DNA of 64,000 nt from CAIVAT01 sp049317265. Lineage in GTDB: Bacteria; Bacteroidota; Bacteroidia; Bacteroidales; FEN-979. Numbering within the stretch: the first letter of the stretch is position 1; every line of letters starts with the position of its first letter. Made by a program: the position numbers and the translations under genes. This document shows, one piece after another, positions 25,640-34,458 of this stretch. Where the stretch lies: contig JBMOIP010000008.1 in assembly GCA_049317265.1 (NCBI GenBank), positions 49,158-113,157 of the forward strand, given 5' to 3'. The notes below the pieces were generated by a model, which was not told the DNA's origin, ran no database searches, and worked only from the letters and a program-made list of their open reading frames with translations.

Positions 25640-27985
25640 ATGAAAGCATCTCTCCTCAAAAAAGCAGCAATCCTCATCTTCTCCCTGGCATCCTTTTATA
25701 CAACATTTGCGCAGGTTCAGGTTGTTTCTCCAAATGGCGGCGAAACATGGGTTTACGGAAATAGTGCAACTATTCAATGGCAGAACCTGGGTGTACCTGA
25801 TGATTTTTACATTTACATTTCGGAGGATAACGGAGCCAACTGGTTGCAGTATTACCAGCAATATGGCATAACCGGAATGAATGAAATTCAGGTCTTTATT
25901 AACTTTGGGAATACGGACCTGGCCAAGGTCAAAATAGAGAGTGTGACTAATCCGCAAATTTTTGATGAAAGCAATAATGTATTCTCTGTCATCTACCCGG
26001 AATACTATATATTCTCACCTCCTCAGGGGGTAATTTATTACCAGGGTTCGGAAATAAGCGTGCAATGGTGGACAGGTAATTCAGGTCCGGTAAACATCAA
26101 TTTTTCCGCTGATAATGGGGTCACCTGGATTCCGGTTGGTACGGGAATTACTTCCTATCCCTTTATCTTTACCGCTCCGGTGGTCAACTCAACAGAATGC
26201 GTTATGAAGGTTTCGAATGCAGCCAATCCAACGATCTTTAGTTTGGGCCAGGTGTTCTCCGTTTTATCACTTCCGGAAGTCACGTTATTAAGCCCAAATG
26301 GCGGCGAAATATGGAATTATGGAGAATCCAACACTGTTTCATGGAGCGGGAAAAACCTTTCATCCTTTCTTACAATCGATATTTCCTACAATGGCGGTTC
26401 AACCTGGGAGTATTATGCGTATGTGCAAAGCGGCACTGCAGGCGGAACGGTGGAATTGCTGTCACCTGCCATGGCGACAGAAAATGCGCTTCTACATATT
26501 TATGATGTAAATTTCCCCACTGCAACTGATGTAAGTGATGCAGTTTTCACCGTAGATGTTCCTCCGTTCATCATTTATGAACCAATAGCCGGCAGTACTT
26601 TCTTTACCGGTCAGCCCATCCGGGTAAGTTGGCAAACAACAACGACGGCCACAGTAAATATTGAATTATCCCTTGATGGCGGAATTACATACCAGACGAC
26701 AGCGTCAAATATACCCTCATCGCAACTCCTTGCAGTAATCAATGGTTCAGCAACAGCCTCAGACAATTGCAAATTAAAAATTGTCGACAGCAACGACCCC
26801 TCATCATTTGCATTGAGCCCGGTTTTCAGGATTATTAATGCTCCTCTGCTTTCGTTAGTTAGTCCCAATGGCGGAGAGCTATTGGATAATGATTCAACCT
26901 ATTCCATTACCCTTACTTACTCCGGTGAATTGCCGGAAAGCCCTGTAATTTCATTTGATTTTTCAGCTGACAATGGGCGAAGCTGGAATAACCTGGGATC
27001 CTTCCTTTATGAAGAAAACCAAAACTCATTTCAGTGGAAAACACCATTAGCAATTTCCGACTCATGCCTGATCAGGATTTCTGATATCAATTTCCCGTTT
27101 ATTTCCGATTCAAGCCAGTCAGTATTTGCTATTAAAGAAATTCCGGCTCTTGAGATCTGTATGGTAAGCGTTGACTCAAGTTCCAGCAAGAATCAGATTG
27201 TATGGAATAGGGTTCAGAATGATCTGATAGATGAGTACGTGATACTAAAAGAAACCAACGAGGCGGGTGTTTACCAGGAAGTTGGAAGCGTATCCAAAGA
27301 TTCTGTTTCTGTTTTTATCGATCCCGGATCAAATTCACGCGAAAAAGCTACCCGTTATAAATTATCGTTCAGGGATTCGAACGGGACATTATATGGTCCT
27401 GGTAAACTTCATCAAACAATTCACCTTGCAATCAACCAGGGAGTCGGCAATATCTGGAATCTTTTCTGGACCCCATATTTAGGTTTTCCTGTAATATCCT
27501 ATAATATTTATCGTGGCAGCGATCCGGACAATATGCAATTAATCGGTACTGTGTCGGGTAACTTTTCCACCTATACTGACCTTAATGCAGCACCCGGGAT
27601 TTTATACTATATGATTGAGGTCATTAATCCCAACAACTGCAACCCGGCGGGCGGGAAATCAGCTGGTTACAGCAGTTCCACCTCCAACATCGAAACAAAC
27701 AAAAAATTAGGCATTGAAGATGAACCATTATCAGCTAATCTGTCGGTCTATCCAAATCCTGCGACTGATCAGGTAACCATCAAGTCAGGATTGGTGATCA
27801 GGGGAATGATAGTGCTTTCAATTGTAAACTCAAATGGTAATACTATAAAGTCTGTTGAAATGAATGCCAATGACTTATCATCAGGATATGATCTTTTTAT
27901 TGATGGTCTGGCTCCCGGAATGTATACGGTGCTTGTAAGAGGGACTGAATTAGCCGGCTTAGTAAAATTCATCAAAACCAGGTAA
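25640..27985 (+). CDS. Secreted Kre9/KNH-like repeat protein with T9SS type A sorting domain
   Basis: This 781-residue protein carries repeats starting VVSPNGGETWVYGNSATIQW, with close copies beginning LLSPNGGEIWNYGESNTVSW and LVSPNGGELLDN. The repeats are ~90-190 residues apart. SPNGGExWxxG is the mark of Kre9/KNH-type (Ser-Thr-rich) Ig-like domains. A fibronectin-III-like stretch lies near residues 510-650. The sorting domain starts VYPNPATDQVTI. The gene is 16 bp downstream of the previous cargo gene. Confidence 0.88.
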   Translation: MKASLLKKAAILIFSLASFYTTFAQVQVVSPNGGETWVYGNSATIQWQNLGVPDDFYIYISEDNGANWLQYYQQYGITGMNEIQVFINFGNTDLAKVKIESVTNPQIFDESNNVFSVIYPEYYIFSPPQGVIYYQGSEISVQWWTGNSGPVNINFSADNGVTWIPVGTGITSYPFIFTAPVVNSTECVMKVSNAANPTIFSLGQVFSVLSLPEVTLLSPNGGEIWNYGESNTVSWSGKNLSSFLTIDISYNGGSTWEYYAYVQSGTAGGTVELLSPAMATENALLHIYDVNFPTATDVSDAVFTVDVPPFIIYEPIAGSTFFTGQPIRVSWQTTTTATVNIELSLDGGITYQTTASNIPSSQLLAVINGSATASDNCKLKIVDSNDPSSFALSPVFRIINAPLLSLVSPNGGELLDNDSTYSITLTYSGELPESPVISFDFSADNGRSWNNLGSFLYEENQNSFQWKTPLAISDSCLIRISDINFPFISDSSQSVFAIKEIPALEICMVSVDSSSSKNQIVWNRVQNDLIDEYVILKETNEAGVYQEVGSVSKDSVSVFIDPGSNSREKATRYKLSFRDSNGTLYGPGKLHQTIHLAINQGVGNIWNLFWTPYLGFPVISYNIYRGSDPDNMQLIGTVSGNFSTYTDLNAAPGILYYMIEVINPNNCNPAGGKSAGYSSSTSNIETNKKLGIEDEPLSANLSVYPNPATDQVTIKSGLVIRGMIVLSIVNSNGNTIKSVEMNANDLSSGYDLFIDGLAPGMYTVLVRGTELAGLVKFIKTR

Positions 27986-28099
27986 TTCAATTATATCCTG
28001 TTTAGCTCTCTGGCATGCGCTCAAAATGTTGGTAACTTCGTATGAGCGGGCCTGCAGTCTGTTCCACTGATTTTGGCATAAATAATTAACTCAAGTTCC

Positions 28100-28849
28100 A
28101 TGTTCTTGCTCAACAGCATCTGGCTTATCCTGTTCGTTGTCTGGGGATTGCCCCTGACTTTTTATCGAAGCAAATTCCGGAAAATCGTTTACCAAACTGA
28201 TAGCTGGACGATCAACATCAAACCTTATTTCTGGAAAGAGCTTAGAGCTTTGTTTGGCAACTTGTATCCCGAAAACAGGAATTATCTGAAATTCAGAAAT
28301 TTCTACCGTTTTTACCTGATCATATACTTGGCCTTGTTCACATCATATTTAACTTTCAGTCAATCCAATACCATGAGCGAAATTAAAATCGGAAGCACAA
28401 TTCCTCTTTTTGCCTTAAAGGATCAAAACGGAACTTTATTTGATATATCATCTGTAATTGGCAGGAAGAGCATGGTGATATATTTTTATCCCAAGGATGA
28501 CAGCCCTGGTTGCACCAAGCAAGCCTGCACGTTTCGCGATCAGTTTGAAGTATTCACCGAAGCCGGTGCAGTGATTATTGGCATTAGTGGCCAATCGGTT
28601 GAAAGCCACAAAGAATTTGCCCAAAAATACAGGCTTGGTTTTACTTTGTTGAGTGACGAAGGAAATAAAATACGAAAACTTTTTGGCGTACCAACCAATT
28701 TGTTTGGCTTACTGCCTGGCCGTGTTACTTATATTGCTGATAAATCCGGAAAAGTAGTCTACATCTTCAATTCACAAACCCAGGCAACAAAGCATGTGGA
28801 TGAAGCATTGAGGATCCTGAAGGGATTAAAGCCGCCATCACAGAATTGA
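28100..28849 (+). CDS. Membrane-anchored PrxQ/BCP-type peroxiredoxin
   Basis: The last ~158 residues are a BCP/PrxQ peroxiredoxin: MSEIKIGSTIPLFALKDQNG, VIYFYPKDDSPGC, then C138 and C143 (a CxxxxC spacing typical of atypical two-Cys PrxQ). The first ~90 residues add two hydrophobic segments (about 2-22 and 70-88) with a basic YRSKFRKIVYQTDSW stretch. Ordinary BCP would start at the internal ATG at 28373. The longer frame has no stop and reads as a plausible anchor, so a fusion with a membrane domain is likely. It reduces peroxides using thiols. Confidence 0.9.
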   Translation: MFLLNSIWLILFVVWGLPLTFYRSKFRKIVYQTDSWTINIKPYFWKELRALFGNLYPENRNYLKFRNFYRFYLIIYLALFTSYLTFSQSNTMSEIKIGSTIPLFALKDQNGTLFDISSVIGRKSMVIYFYPKDDSPGCTKQACTFRDQFEVFTEAGAVIIGISGQSVESHKEFAQKYRLGFTLLSDEGNKIRKLFGVPTNLFGLLPGRVTYIADKSGKVVYIFNSQTQATKHVDEALRILKGLKPPSQN

Positions 28850-29182
28850 AAATTCGTCAGGCTGGGAAAACCGAAAAATCAGACCAACCACCACCGATTT
28901 TTGATGACTTCGCCAATCTGTTAACAGTCAATGCTTAAATGTGGTCAATCTGAACCGGGCTGAAGTGATCATCGTGCCCTGGCAATTAAACTGCAAATTC
29001 CATATGTATGACTACAGGTGATCATAAAACTGAAATCGAAAGCAGGATCAACTGGATTCCGGTCCACACCTTTTCAAGGCGATCATGAGTGACCAAATAG
29101 AGAACCAGGCGCAGGGGATGACGGAATGCTCTGATGAATAATTGTGTTCTATGTCAGACTGAATGGCTAAGTGGATAAATTG
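28850..29182. other. Intergenic gap with a degenerate mobile-element end
   Basis: A ~333-base gap between the peroxiredoxin and the DUF1566-type gene. It includes a TGGTCA unit at 28942 and a second copy, TGATCA, exactly 24 bp on at 28966. The same spacing is seen in the elements at 30048 and 63966. A short plus-strand frame at 29008 (MTTGDHKTEIESRIN) slightly resembles the start of an HsdM, but this is too short to call. Nothing else is seen. Confidence 0.45.
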
Positions 29183-29899
29183 TTAAAACGTCCGGATAGC
29201 ACGTACATAGTAATAGTTGGACCTGCTGGCCGTGTACTGGGCACCACTGTAGAAGTTTTTGATCCATGCGAGGTACAACGAGTTCTCGGAGGAACTCCAA
29301 TAGTTACTCTCGGTAAAGCCGCCAATTACACTGTTTTGCAAATACATTTGAACCAGTTCATCTTCTGATGGTAAAAACCAGTCGCTGTAGCCGTTTAGCA
29401 CCAGGTCATCACAAATGCGGGCTGCGATCCCTGCTTCACTGCATGTGTTTATAATAGTCGTCGTATTGGCCTGCCCCGTACCCAGGGCTGTTGAAGTACC
29501 CGGTATGGAGGTTCCGTTACACCCCCATGGTGCGAAACCCTGGTTGCTGGTTGCGGAAATCAACCCGTGCTGCCCGGTGCCGTCAATATAGAAAATGATA
29601 CCGCCACCGTAGCTTGCACCGATATAGAATTGTCCATCCGTCCTTTTCCACCCGGTACCGTTAAAATAAACCGGACAATGAACGGAGCTGTTATATACCG
29701 ACAGTCCCTCTGCAGGATTGGCAATGGCATTTATTTCACCGGTAGTCATCCTGGGTGGAAGAATTCCTTTGCTGGTGGATTTAACGTCCAGCATGGCTGA
29801 ATTATCGGGGGCGCTGCCATCTGTGCTGACGGCCACCTGGGCGAATATGGTGCTACTGAATAGCAGAAAACCAATGATCAAAAAGGTCAAATATTTCAT
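29183..29899 (-). CDS. Secreted DUF1566 (Lcl C-terminal) domain protein
   Basis: The 238-residue product has a signal peptide (ending TIFAQ). An N-terminal stretch (VAVSTDGSAPDNSAMLDVKSTSKGILPPRMT) is common at the start of Bacteroidota secreted proteins, followed by GLSVYNSSVHCPVYFNGTGWK. The C-terminal half carries DUF1566/Lcl features: GGGIIFYIDGTGQHGLI, NGYSDWFLPSEDELVQMY and NYWSSSENS. DUF1566 domains are linked to surface adhesins and lectin-like folds. No sorting domain is seen. Confidence 0.88.
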   Translation of the reverse strand: MKYLTFLIIGFLLFSSTIFAQVAVSTDGSAPDNSAMLDVKSTSKGILPPRMTTGEINAIANPAEGLSVYNSSVHCPVYFNGTGWKRTDGQFYIGASYGGGIIFYIDGTGQHGLISATSNQGFAPWGCNGTSIPGTSTALGTGQANTTTIINTCSEAGIAARICDDLVLNGYSDWFLPSEDELVQMYLQNSVIGGFTESNYWSSSENSLYLAWIKNFYSGAQYTASRSNYYYVRAIRTF

Positions 29900-30047
29900 G
29901 ATTGTCAGATTTTTAGGAAAATGATATTTTTCAAAGATACAGCATCTTTTCTTATTTAGAACAATTATGAATTAAGAAGGTGGAATAAACACTCACATTG
30001 ACCTGTCTTCGCTGTAGCGATCTGGCTACTGCATATAACGGATCATC

Positions 30048-30114
30048 TGACCACCCTCTGCCGGTTTTGGCTGACCACCCTGCCCGCTTCAATATCAATG
30101 GGGTGAGGTGGTCA
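30048..30114. mobile_element. Insertion-sequence end remnant (IS21-like terminal repeats)
   Basis: TGACCACCCT occurs at 30048-30057 and 30072-30081, spaced 24 bp, with the inverted form GGTGGTCA at 30107-30114. Repeated TGGTCA-type units at fixed spacing resemble multiple terminal repeats of IS21-type elements. No transposase gene is near, so this would be a solo or collapsed copy. It ends 28 bp before the start codon of the DUF2075 gene. Assignment to IS21 is by pattern memory only. Confidence 0.45.
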
Positions 30115-30142
30115 GGTTGCACCGGCGAAGAGGGGTCAAGGC

Positions 30143-32128
30143 ATGCGTTTTTTCCACCGCTCTTATTATTCCGCACCCATTTATGAATTTTTAGGCACAT
30201 CCTCAGACTTGATCCTTGGAATTTTAGAGAGACAAAATGAATTTGCGCTACTTCAGACCCAGCGTGATGCGTGGATAGAGGAGATTGGGATTCTTAAAGA
30301 AACACTCCGTCAATATAAGGGGACTATTTATTTCGAATACAATATTCCTAGAATGGGGAGGCGAATAGATGTCCTTCTAATTATTGATTCGGTCATCTTT
30401 GTACTCGAATTTAAAATAGGTGAGGCCGCATTCCCATCGTACGCGATTGACCAGGTTTGGGATTATGCATTGGATCTTAAAAATTTTCACGAAACCAGTC
30501 ATGATCAAATAATTGCTCCGGTTCTTATATCAACAAAAGCAGTTGTCGAGTATTTGTCTGTATCGGCAACTCCGGAATTCGATAAAACAATTTTACCCAT
30601 AAGGAGCAATGTGGAAAGCTTCCCCGAAGTTATCAAGGCAGTTTTATTATTCTCTGATGGTAAAACGATTGATTCTACCTCATGGGAACAAGGTCGATAC
30701 TGTCCAACTCCAACCATTATTGAAGCGGCCATGGCTTTATATAATGGTCACTCAGTTACTGAAATTTCAAGGAATGATGCGAGTGCAATCAACCTTTCAA
30801 AGACTTCTGATGCGGTTTCTCAAATCATTCGGTTTTCAAAAAATAATTCTCAAAAATCAATTTGTTTTGTAACTGGAGTACCTGGAGCTGGAAAAACACT
30901 GGTTGGCCTCAATATCGCCACCACTCACTTTGATCAAGCCAATGCATTATATAGCGTCTTTCTATCCGGCAATGGTCCATTGGTTTCGATTTTACGTGAA
31001 GCATTGGCGCGAGATAAAGTACGTCGCGAAAAGGAGTGTTTAGGAAAGTTGAGAATTGGGCAAGCGAGAAGTGAAGTAAAAGCATTCATCCAGAACGTAC
31101 ACCATTTCCGAGATGAATGTCTTATTGATCCTACCCAACCGCCTGTTGAACATGTGACTTTATTCGATGAGGCCCAACGTGCATGGAACATTGAACAAAC
31201 ATCAAAGTTCATGCGAGTAAAAAAGGGAATTTCGGATTTCAATAAATCGGAACCAGACTTCCTTATTTCTTGCCTAGATCGTCATCATGATTGGGCTGTA
31301 ATTGTATGTCTGGTTGGTGGTGGACAAGAGATCAATACAGGTGAGGCAGGAATTAGTGAATGGATTGAAGCACTTGAACGGTCATACCCAGATTGGCATG
31401 TTTACATTTCAGAAAGGATGAATGACAGTGAATACAATGCCTACGAAATGTTAAGAACCTTAAACAACCGGCATAATGTTGTTTTCAAGGAGGAATTACA
31501 TCTGGCAATTTCAATGCGCTCATTTAGGGCTGAAAATGTTTCATTACTTGTAAAGAATATTCTTGATATCAACATTGGTGAATCCCTTTCAATTCTTAAG
31601 CAATTAAGCTCCAAATACCCAATTGTTATTACACGTGATCTTAATTCGGGAAAGACATGGTTAAAGAAGCAAGCGAGAGGCTCGGAAAGGTATGGAATTG
31701 TTGTCTCGTCTCAGGCGGAAAGACTAAAACCCTATGCAATCGATGTGAAATCACCGATGGATCCTATCCATTGGTTCCTTGACGAAAAACAGGATGTTCG
31801 ATCTTCATATTACTTAGAAGATGTTGCTACAGAATTTCATGTTCAAGGTTTAGAACTTGACTGGGTATGCGTAGCCTGGGATGCCGATTTTAGATACTCT
31901 GAAAACGGATGGGAACATTGGTCTTTTGTAGGTGATAAATGGAATCATATTAAAAAATTTGAGCGTAAGCAATATTTAAAAAATGCATATCGGGTTCTGC
32001 TAACCCGTGCCAGACAAGGAATGGTGATTGTTGTGCCAGAAGGAGATTCCGGTGACCCAACACGGAATCCATCATTTTATAATTCTACGTTTGAATATCT
32101 TAAACAGATTGGTTTTGAAATAGTTTAA
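30143..32128 (+). CDS. DUF2075 (Schlafen-type AAA/P-loop) protein
   Basis: The 661-residue protein begins MRFFHRSYYSAPIYEFLG, as is usual for this family. It has an N-terminal nuclease-like region (FEYNIPRMGRRIDVLLIIDSVIFVLEFKIG, a possible restriction-type D-E-K core). A Walker A follows in GVPGAGKT (residues 245-252), with FDEAQRAW as a DEAQ-type Walker B. Later helicase-like motifs include VQGLELDWVCVAW and AYRVLLTRARQGMVI. Relatives are found in phage-defence and mobile regions. A nucleic-acid-acting helicase or nuclease role is plausible. No partner gene is adjacent. Confidence 0.88.
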   Translation: MRFFHRSYYSAPIYEFLGTSSDLILGILERQNEFALLQTQRDAWIEEIGILKETLRQYKGTIYFEYNIPRMGRRIDVLLIIDSVIFVLEFKIGEAAFPSYAIDQVWDYALDLKNFHETSHDQIIAPVLISTKAVVEYLSVSATPEFDKTILPIRSNVESFPEVIKAVLLFSDGKTIDSTSWEQGRYCPTPTIIEAAMALYNGHSVTEISRNDASAINLSKTSDAVSQIIRFSKNNSQKSICFVTGVPGAGKTLVGLNIATTHFDQANALYSVFLSGNGPLVSILREALARDKVRREKECLGKLRIGQARSEVKAFIQNVHHFRDECLIDPTQPPVEHVTLFDEAQRAWNIEQTSKFMRVKKGISDFNKSEPDFLISCLDRHHDWAVIVCLVGGGQEINTGEAGISEWIEALERSYPDWHVYISERMNDSEYNAYEMLRTLNNRHNVVFKEELHLAISMRSFRAENVSLLVKNILDINIGESLSILKQLSSKYPIVITRDLNSGKTWLKKQARGSERYGIVVSSQAERLKPYAIDVKSPMDPIHWFLDEKQDVRSSYYLEDVATEFHVQGLELDWVCVAWDADFRYSENGWEHWSFVGDKWNHIKKFERKQYLKNAYRVLLTRARQGMVIVVPEGDSGDPTRNPSFYNSTFEYLKQIGFEIV

Positions 32129-32199
32129 AACCAGATATTCAAAGAGGAATCCTCAAACTCAATTATTTTTCCCATTCTTACCAAGCCATCCCTAAAAGC

Positions 32200-32580
32200 T
32201 TACGGCTTTATTTTCTCCTTCATTTTGCTTTTTATAGATGTAAACAGCCTTACCAATTCCTCAACTTCATTGCATACCTTCAACGACTCGTTTATTTCCA
32301 GAACATTTATCCGTTGGAGGTAATAGAGCCAGAATTGCGTTTCGTCCATCTCCTCAACCACAATGCAGATCTTTGAATAAAATTCTGCATCGGACCGGCT
32401 ACGGGTTGCGGCCCTGTAGTTTGCTGCAACAGAAGAGGAACTCCTGATGAGCTGATTGACAATGGGCCTTGTAACCGGGGATACGATTGTTTTTACCAGG
32501 AGTTCATGAATGACAACCGCCATCTTCATGGTTCTTTCCCTGATTTGTTCATTGAATTGACCTTTTACTGATGTTTCCAT
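32200..32580 (-). CDS. Four-helix bundle protein (23S rRNA-IVP family)
   Basis: The 126-residue helical protein has the family pattern: RERTMKMAVVIHELL, PIVNQLIRSSSSVAANYRAATRSRSDAEFYSKICIVVEEMDETQFWLYYLQRINV. Such proteins are named after the product of the 23S rRNA intervening sequence and form pentamers in crystals. Their function is unresolved. It is a lone gene here, next to the palindrome at 32685 and the start of the integrated element. Confidence 0.9.
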   Translation of the reverse strand: METSVKGQFNEQIRERTMKMAVVIHELLVKTIVSPVTRPIVNQLIRSSSSVAANYRAATRSRSDAEFYSKICIVVEEMDETQFWLYYLQRINVLEINESLKVCNEVEELVRLFTSIKSKMKEKIKP

Positions 32581-32684
32581 GATTGAGTTTTATGCTTAAT
32601 CAGGAAAAATGGAAAAGGTAATACAAGGAATGTAGATTTTTTTTTACGGGAGGTGTAAAATCTAAAGTGCAAAGTCTAAAACGA

Positions 32685-32727
32685 AAAGTGCAAGGTGCAA
32701 AATATTACACTTTGCACCTTGCACTTT
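32685..32727. repeat. Perfect 17-bp inverted repeat
   Basis: Arms AAAGTGCAAGGTGCAAA (32685-32701) and TTTGCACCTTGCACTTT (32711-32727) pair completely around a 9-base loop. Related shorter units (AAAGTGCAAAGTC) lie just before at 32664. The stem lacks a T-run. It looks like a dispersed palindromic repeat at the edge of the mobile element rather than a terminator. Confidence 0.75.
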
Positions 32728-32736
32728 GCATTTGGA

Positions 32737-32759
32737 GGGGTACCCGGAGCCGGAACCCC
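32737..32759. other. Candidate left attachment site
   Basis: GTACCCGGAGCCG at 32740-32752 occurs again at 63555-63567. It resembles the reverse complement of a tRNA-type 3' end (...CGGCTCCGGGTAC), but no full tRNA is present here. It is 160 bp upstream of the integrase start and set in an imperfect palindrome (GGGGTACC ... GGAACCCC). A 13-base match can arise by chance in 64 kb, so the position beside two integrases is the main support. Confidence 0.35.
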
Positions 32760-32856
32760 AAATATGATATGCAATAATACTGCATGATTCCATATGACAC
32801 TTTTGACAGGCATTTGCAAACATGCAAAGTATCACCATATGTTAAAAAATGTCAAA

Positions 32857-32894
32857 AATACCACAACCAATACCACAACCATTTTGTACATTTG
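32857..32894 (+). promoter_or_regulatory. Integrase promoter with upstream tandem repeat
   Basis: A Bacteroidota -7 box, TACATTTG, lies at 32887-32894, 24 bp before the chosen integrase start at 32918. Immediately upstream is a perfect 12-bp tandem repeat, AATACCACAACC at 32857-32868 and 32869-32880. The repeat could bind the integrase, the HTH protein at 36740 or another factor. The promoter position rules out the ATG at 32849 as the start, which would lie upstream of it. Confidence 0.5.
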
Positions 32895-32917
32895 CCCAAA
32901 ATATAACAAGCCACAAA

Positions 32918-34309
32918 ATGGATATCAAGCCCCGTTTCTTCCTCAAAAACCCCACTTCCTCCCGCCCTTCGCTCATATGCCTGCTGTTTTATCTCAAAGG
33001 ACAACGATTTGTATGGTCCACCGGGGAAAACATCTTACCCATTTATTGGGATAGCTCTACCAGCCGCCCAATCACGGATAAAGTCAATCTAACACAGATC
33101 GCAAATGACCCAGCCGGTAAGGAATTGACAAAGGAACTTTTAAAAATCAAAACACGCCTTGACCTGATCGAAGGCAAAACGCTCCAGATTATTGACCACG
33201 TCAGTTTTCAGGGCGTAAAATTGAATCTCAAAACCCTCAAAGAACAGCTTAAAGGAGAGTTCTCCCCGGATTTAGTGCCCACCGGGGGCGCCAAGACGAT
33301 GAACCTTATGGAGTTTATCGACCATTATATATTGACTTCTAATTATAAGTACAATACGAACAAAGGATATCGTACAACATACAATGTGCTTAAAGAGTAT
33401 AAAAAACGCAAACGGGTTCCACTCAATTTTGAAGACATCAGTATTGATTTCTATAATGATTTCGTTCGCTTCTGTATGGAGGAGGGATATATGAAAAACT
33501 CCATTGGAGGATTCATAAAACACATCAAGGTTTTTATGAATAATGCCATTGACAGGGGACTAACCACAAACCAAAGTCACCTGAACCGAAGATTTATTAC
33601 CCTTGAAGAGAAAGTTGAATCAATCTATCTGAACGAAAAAGAACTTCAGGACATTGCCAATCTTGACCTATCCAGCCATAAGACAAAGGACCAGGTGCGT
33701 GACCTTTTTTTAATAGCCTGCTATACCGGACTACGTTTCGGAGATCTTATGCAACTGCGCAAAGAAAACATCTATAAGACAGAGAATGGCCATGTATTCA
33801 AGATTCGTACACAAAAAACCGATGAAATGGTGGTAATCCCGATTCATCACGTTATCCTAACTATCCTCAAAAAATACGACAATGATCTGCCCAAGCCAAT
33901 ATCAGATCAGAAAATGAACACTCAACTCAAATTAATTGGCGAACAAGCCAAAATTAAGGAACGGTTAAGGATAACAAGGACCATCGGGGGCAAGAATAGT
34001 ACCGATGATTTTTTCAAATATCAGCTCATTACTATTCATACCGCCCGTCGCTCGTTTGCTACAAACATGTATTTGCGTGATGTCCCTTCTATTTCAATCA
34101 TGAAGATCACCGGCCACAAAACGGAGAAAGCATTCTTAAAATATATCAAGATTTCCCCCGAAGAAAACGCCAGTAAATTGATGAACCATCCTTTTTTTCA
34201 AGGTCAACCCGCTAAATCAAAACAACCAGAGGGGAAGGATTCTGGCACCAAAGGCAAGGCTTCCCCAAAGAGGAAAAACACTACCAGCAAAACCTCCGAA
34301 AAGAAATGA
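32918..34309 (+). CDS. Tyrosine recombinase / integrase
   Basis: From the ATG at 32918 the protein is 463 residues. An N-terminal arm domain (KPRFFLKNPTSSRPSLICLLFYLKGQRFVWSTGENI) is followed by a SAM-like core-binding domain and a catalytic domain. Active-site residues include R273 in YTGLRFGDLM, H374-x-x-R377 in HTARRSF, then GHKTEKAFLKYI supplying the second His and the Tyr. All are in place, so it should be active. The C-terminus has a basic, disordered tail (KGKASPKRKNTTSKTSEKK). It leads a block of small mobile-element genes. Confidence 0.93.
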   Translation: MDIKPRFFLKNPTSSRPSLICLLFYLKGQRFVWSTGENILPIYWDSSTSRPITDKVNLTQIANDPAGKELTKELLKIKTRLDLIEGKTLQIIDHVSFQGVKLNLKTLKEQLKGEFSPDLVPTGGAKTMNLMEFIDHYILTSNYKYNTNKGYRTTYNVLKEYKKRKRVPLNFEDISIDFYNDFVRFCMEEGYMKNSIGGFIKHIKVFMNNAIDRGLTTNQSHLNRRFITLEEKVESIYLNEKELQDIANLDLSSHKTKDQVRDLFLIACYTGLRFGDLMQLRKENIYKTENGHVFKIRTQKTDEMVVIPIHHVILTILKKYDNDLPKPISDQKMNTQLKLIGEQAKIKERLRITRTIGGKNSTDDFFKYQLITIHTARRSFATNMYLRDVPSISIMKITGHKTEKAFLKYIKISPEENASKLMNHPFFQGQPAKSKQPEGKDSGTKGKASPKRKNTTSKTSEKK

Positions 34310-34418
34310 TGAGGAGGTCGTTGTTTTAAAGCAAGCTTTCGATAAATCCTTCAGTTCTTTTTTACTACCGCATCACATATTATTATCTGGTGTTACGATA
34401 TATTTTATAAAAATGATA

Positions 34419-34445
34419 TATATTTGCAATTCGCGATTCGCAAAT
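34419..34445 (+). promoter_or_regulatory. Promoter with overlapping palindromic operator of the wHTH/NTase pair
   Basis: A -7 box TATATTTG (34419-34426) overlaps a 24-bp imperfect palindrome at 34422-34445 (arms ATTTGC and GCAAAT; 20 of 24 positions symmetric, with a CGCG centre). The palindrome ends 13 bp before the start of the winged-helix protein. This is the layout expected for autoregulation by the DNA-binding partner of a toxin-antitoxin pair. Confidence 0.6.
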
Positions 34446-34458
34446 CAAGAATAATCAG

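Noticed and set aside
29008..29089. Start of an HsdM-like methylase gene
   Set aside because: Only about 15 residues look similar and the frame stops soon after; too short to claim.
32737..32759. tRNA gene at the att-like core
   Set aside because: Only the 3'-end-like bases are present; no T loop, anticodon or acceptor pairing could be drawn.
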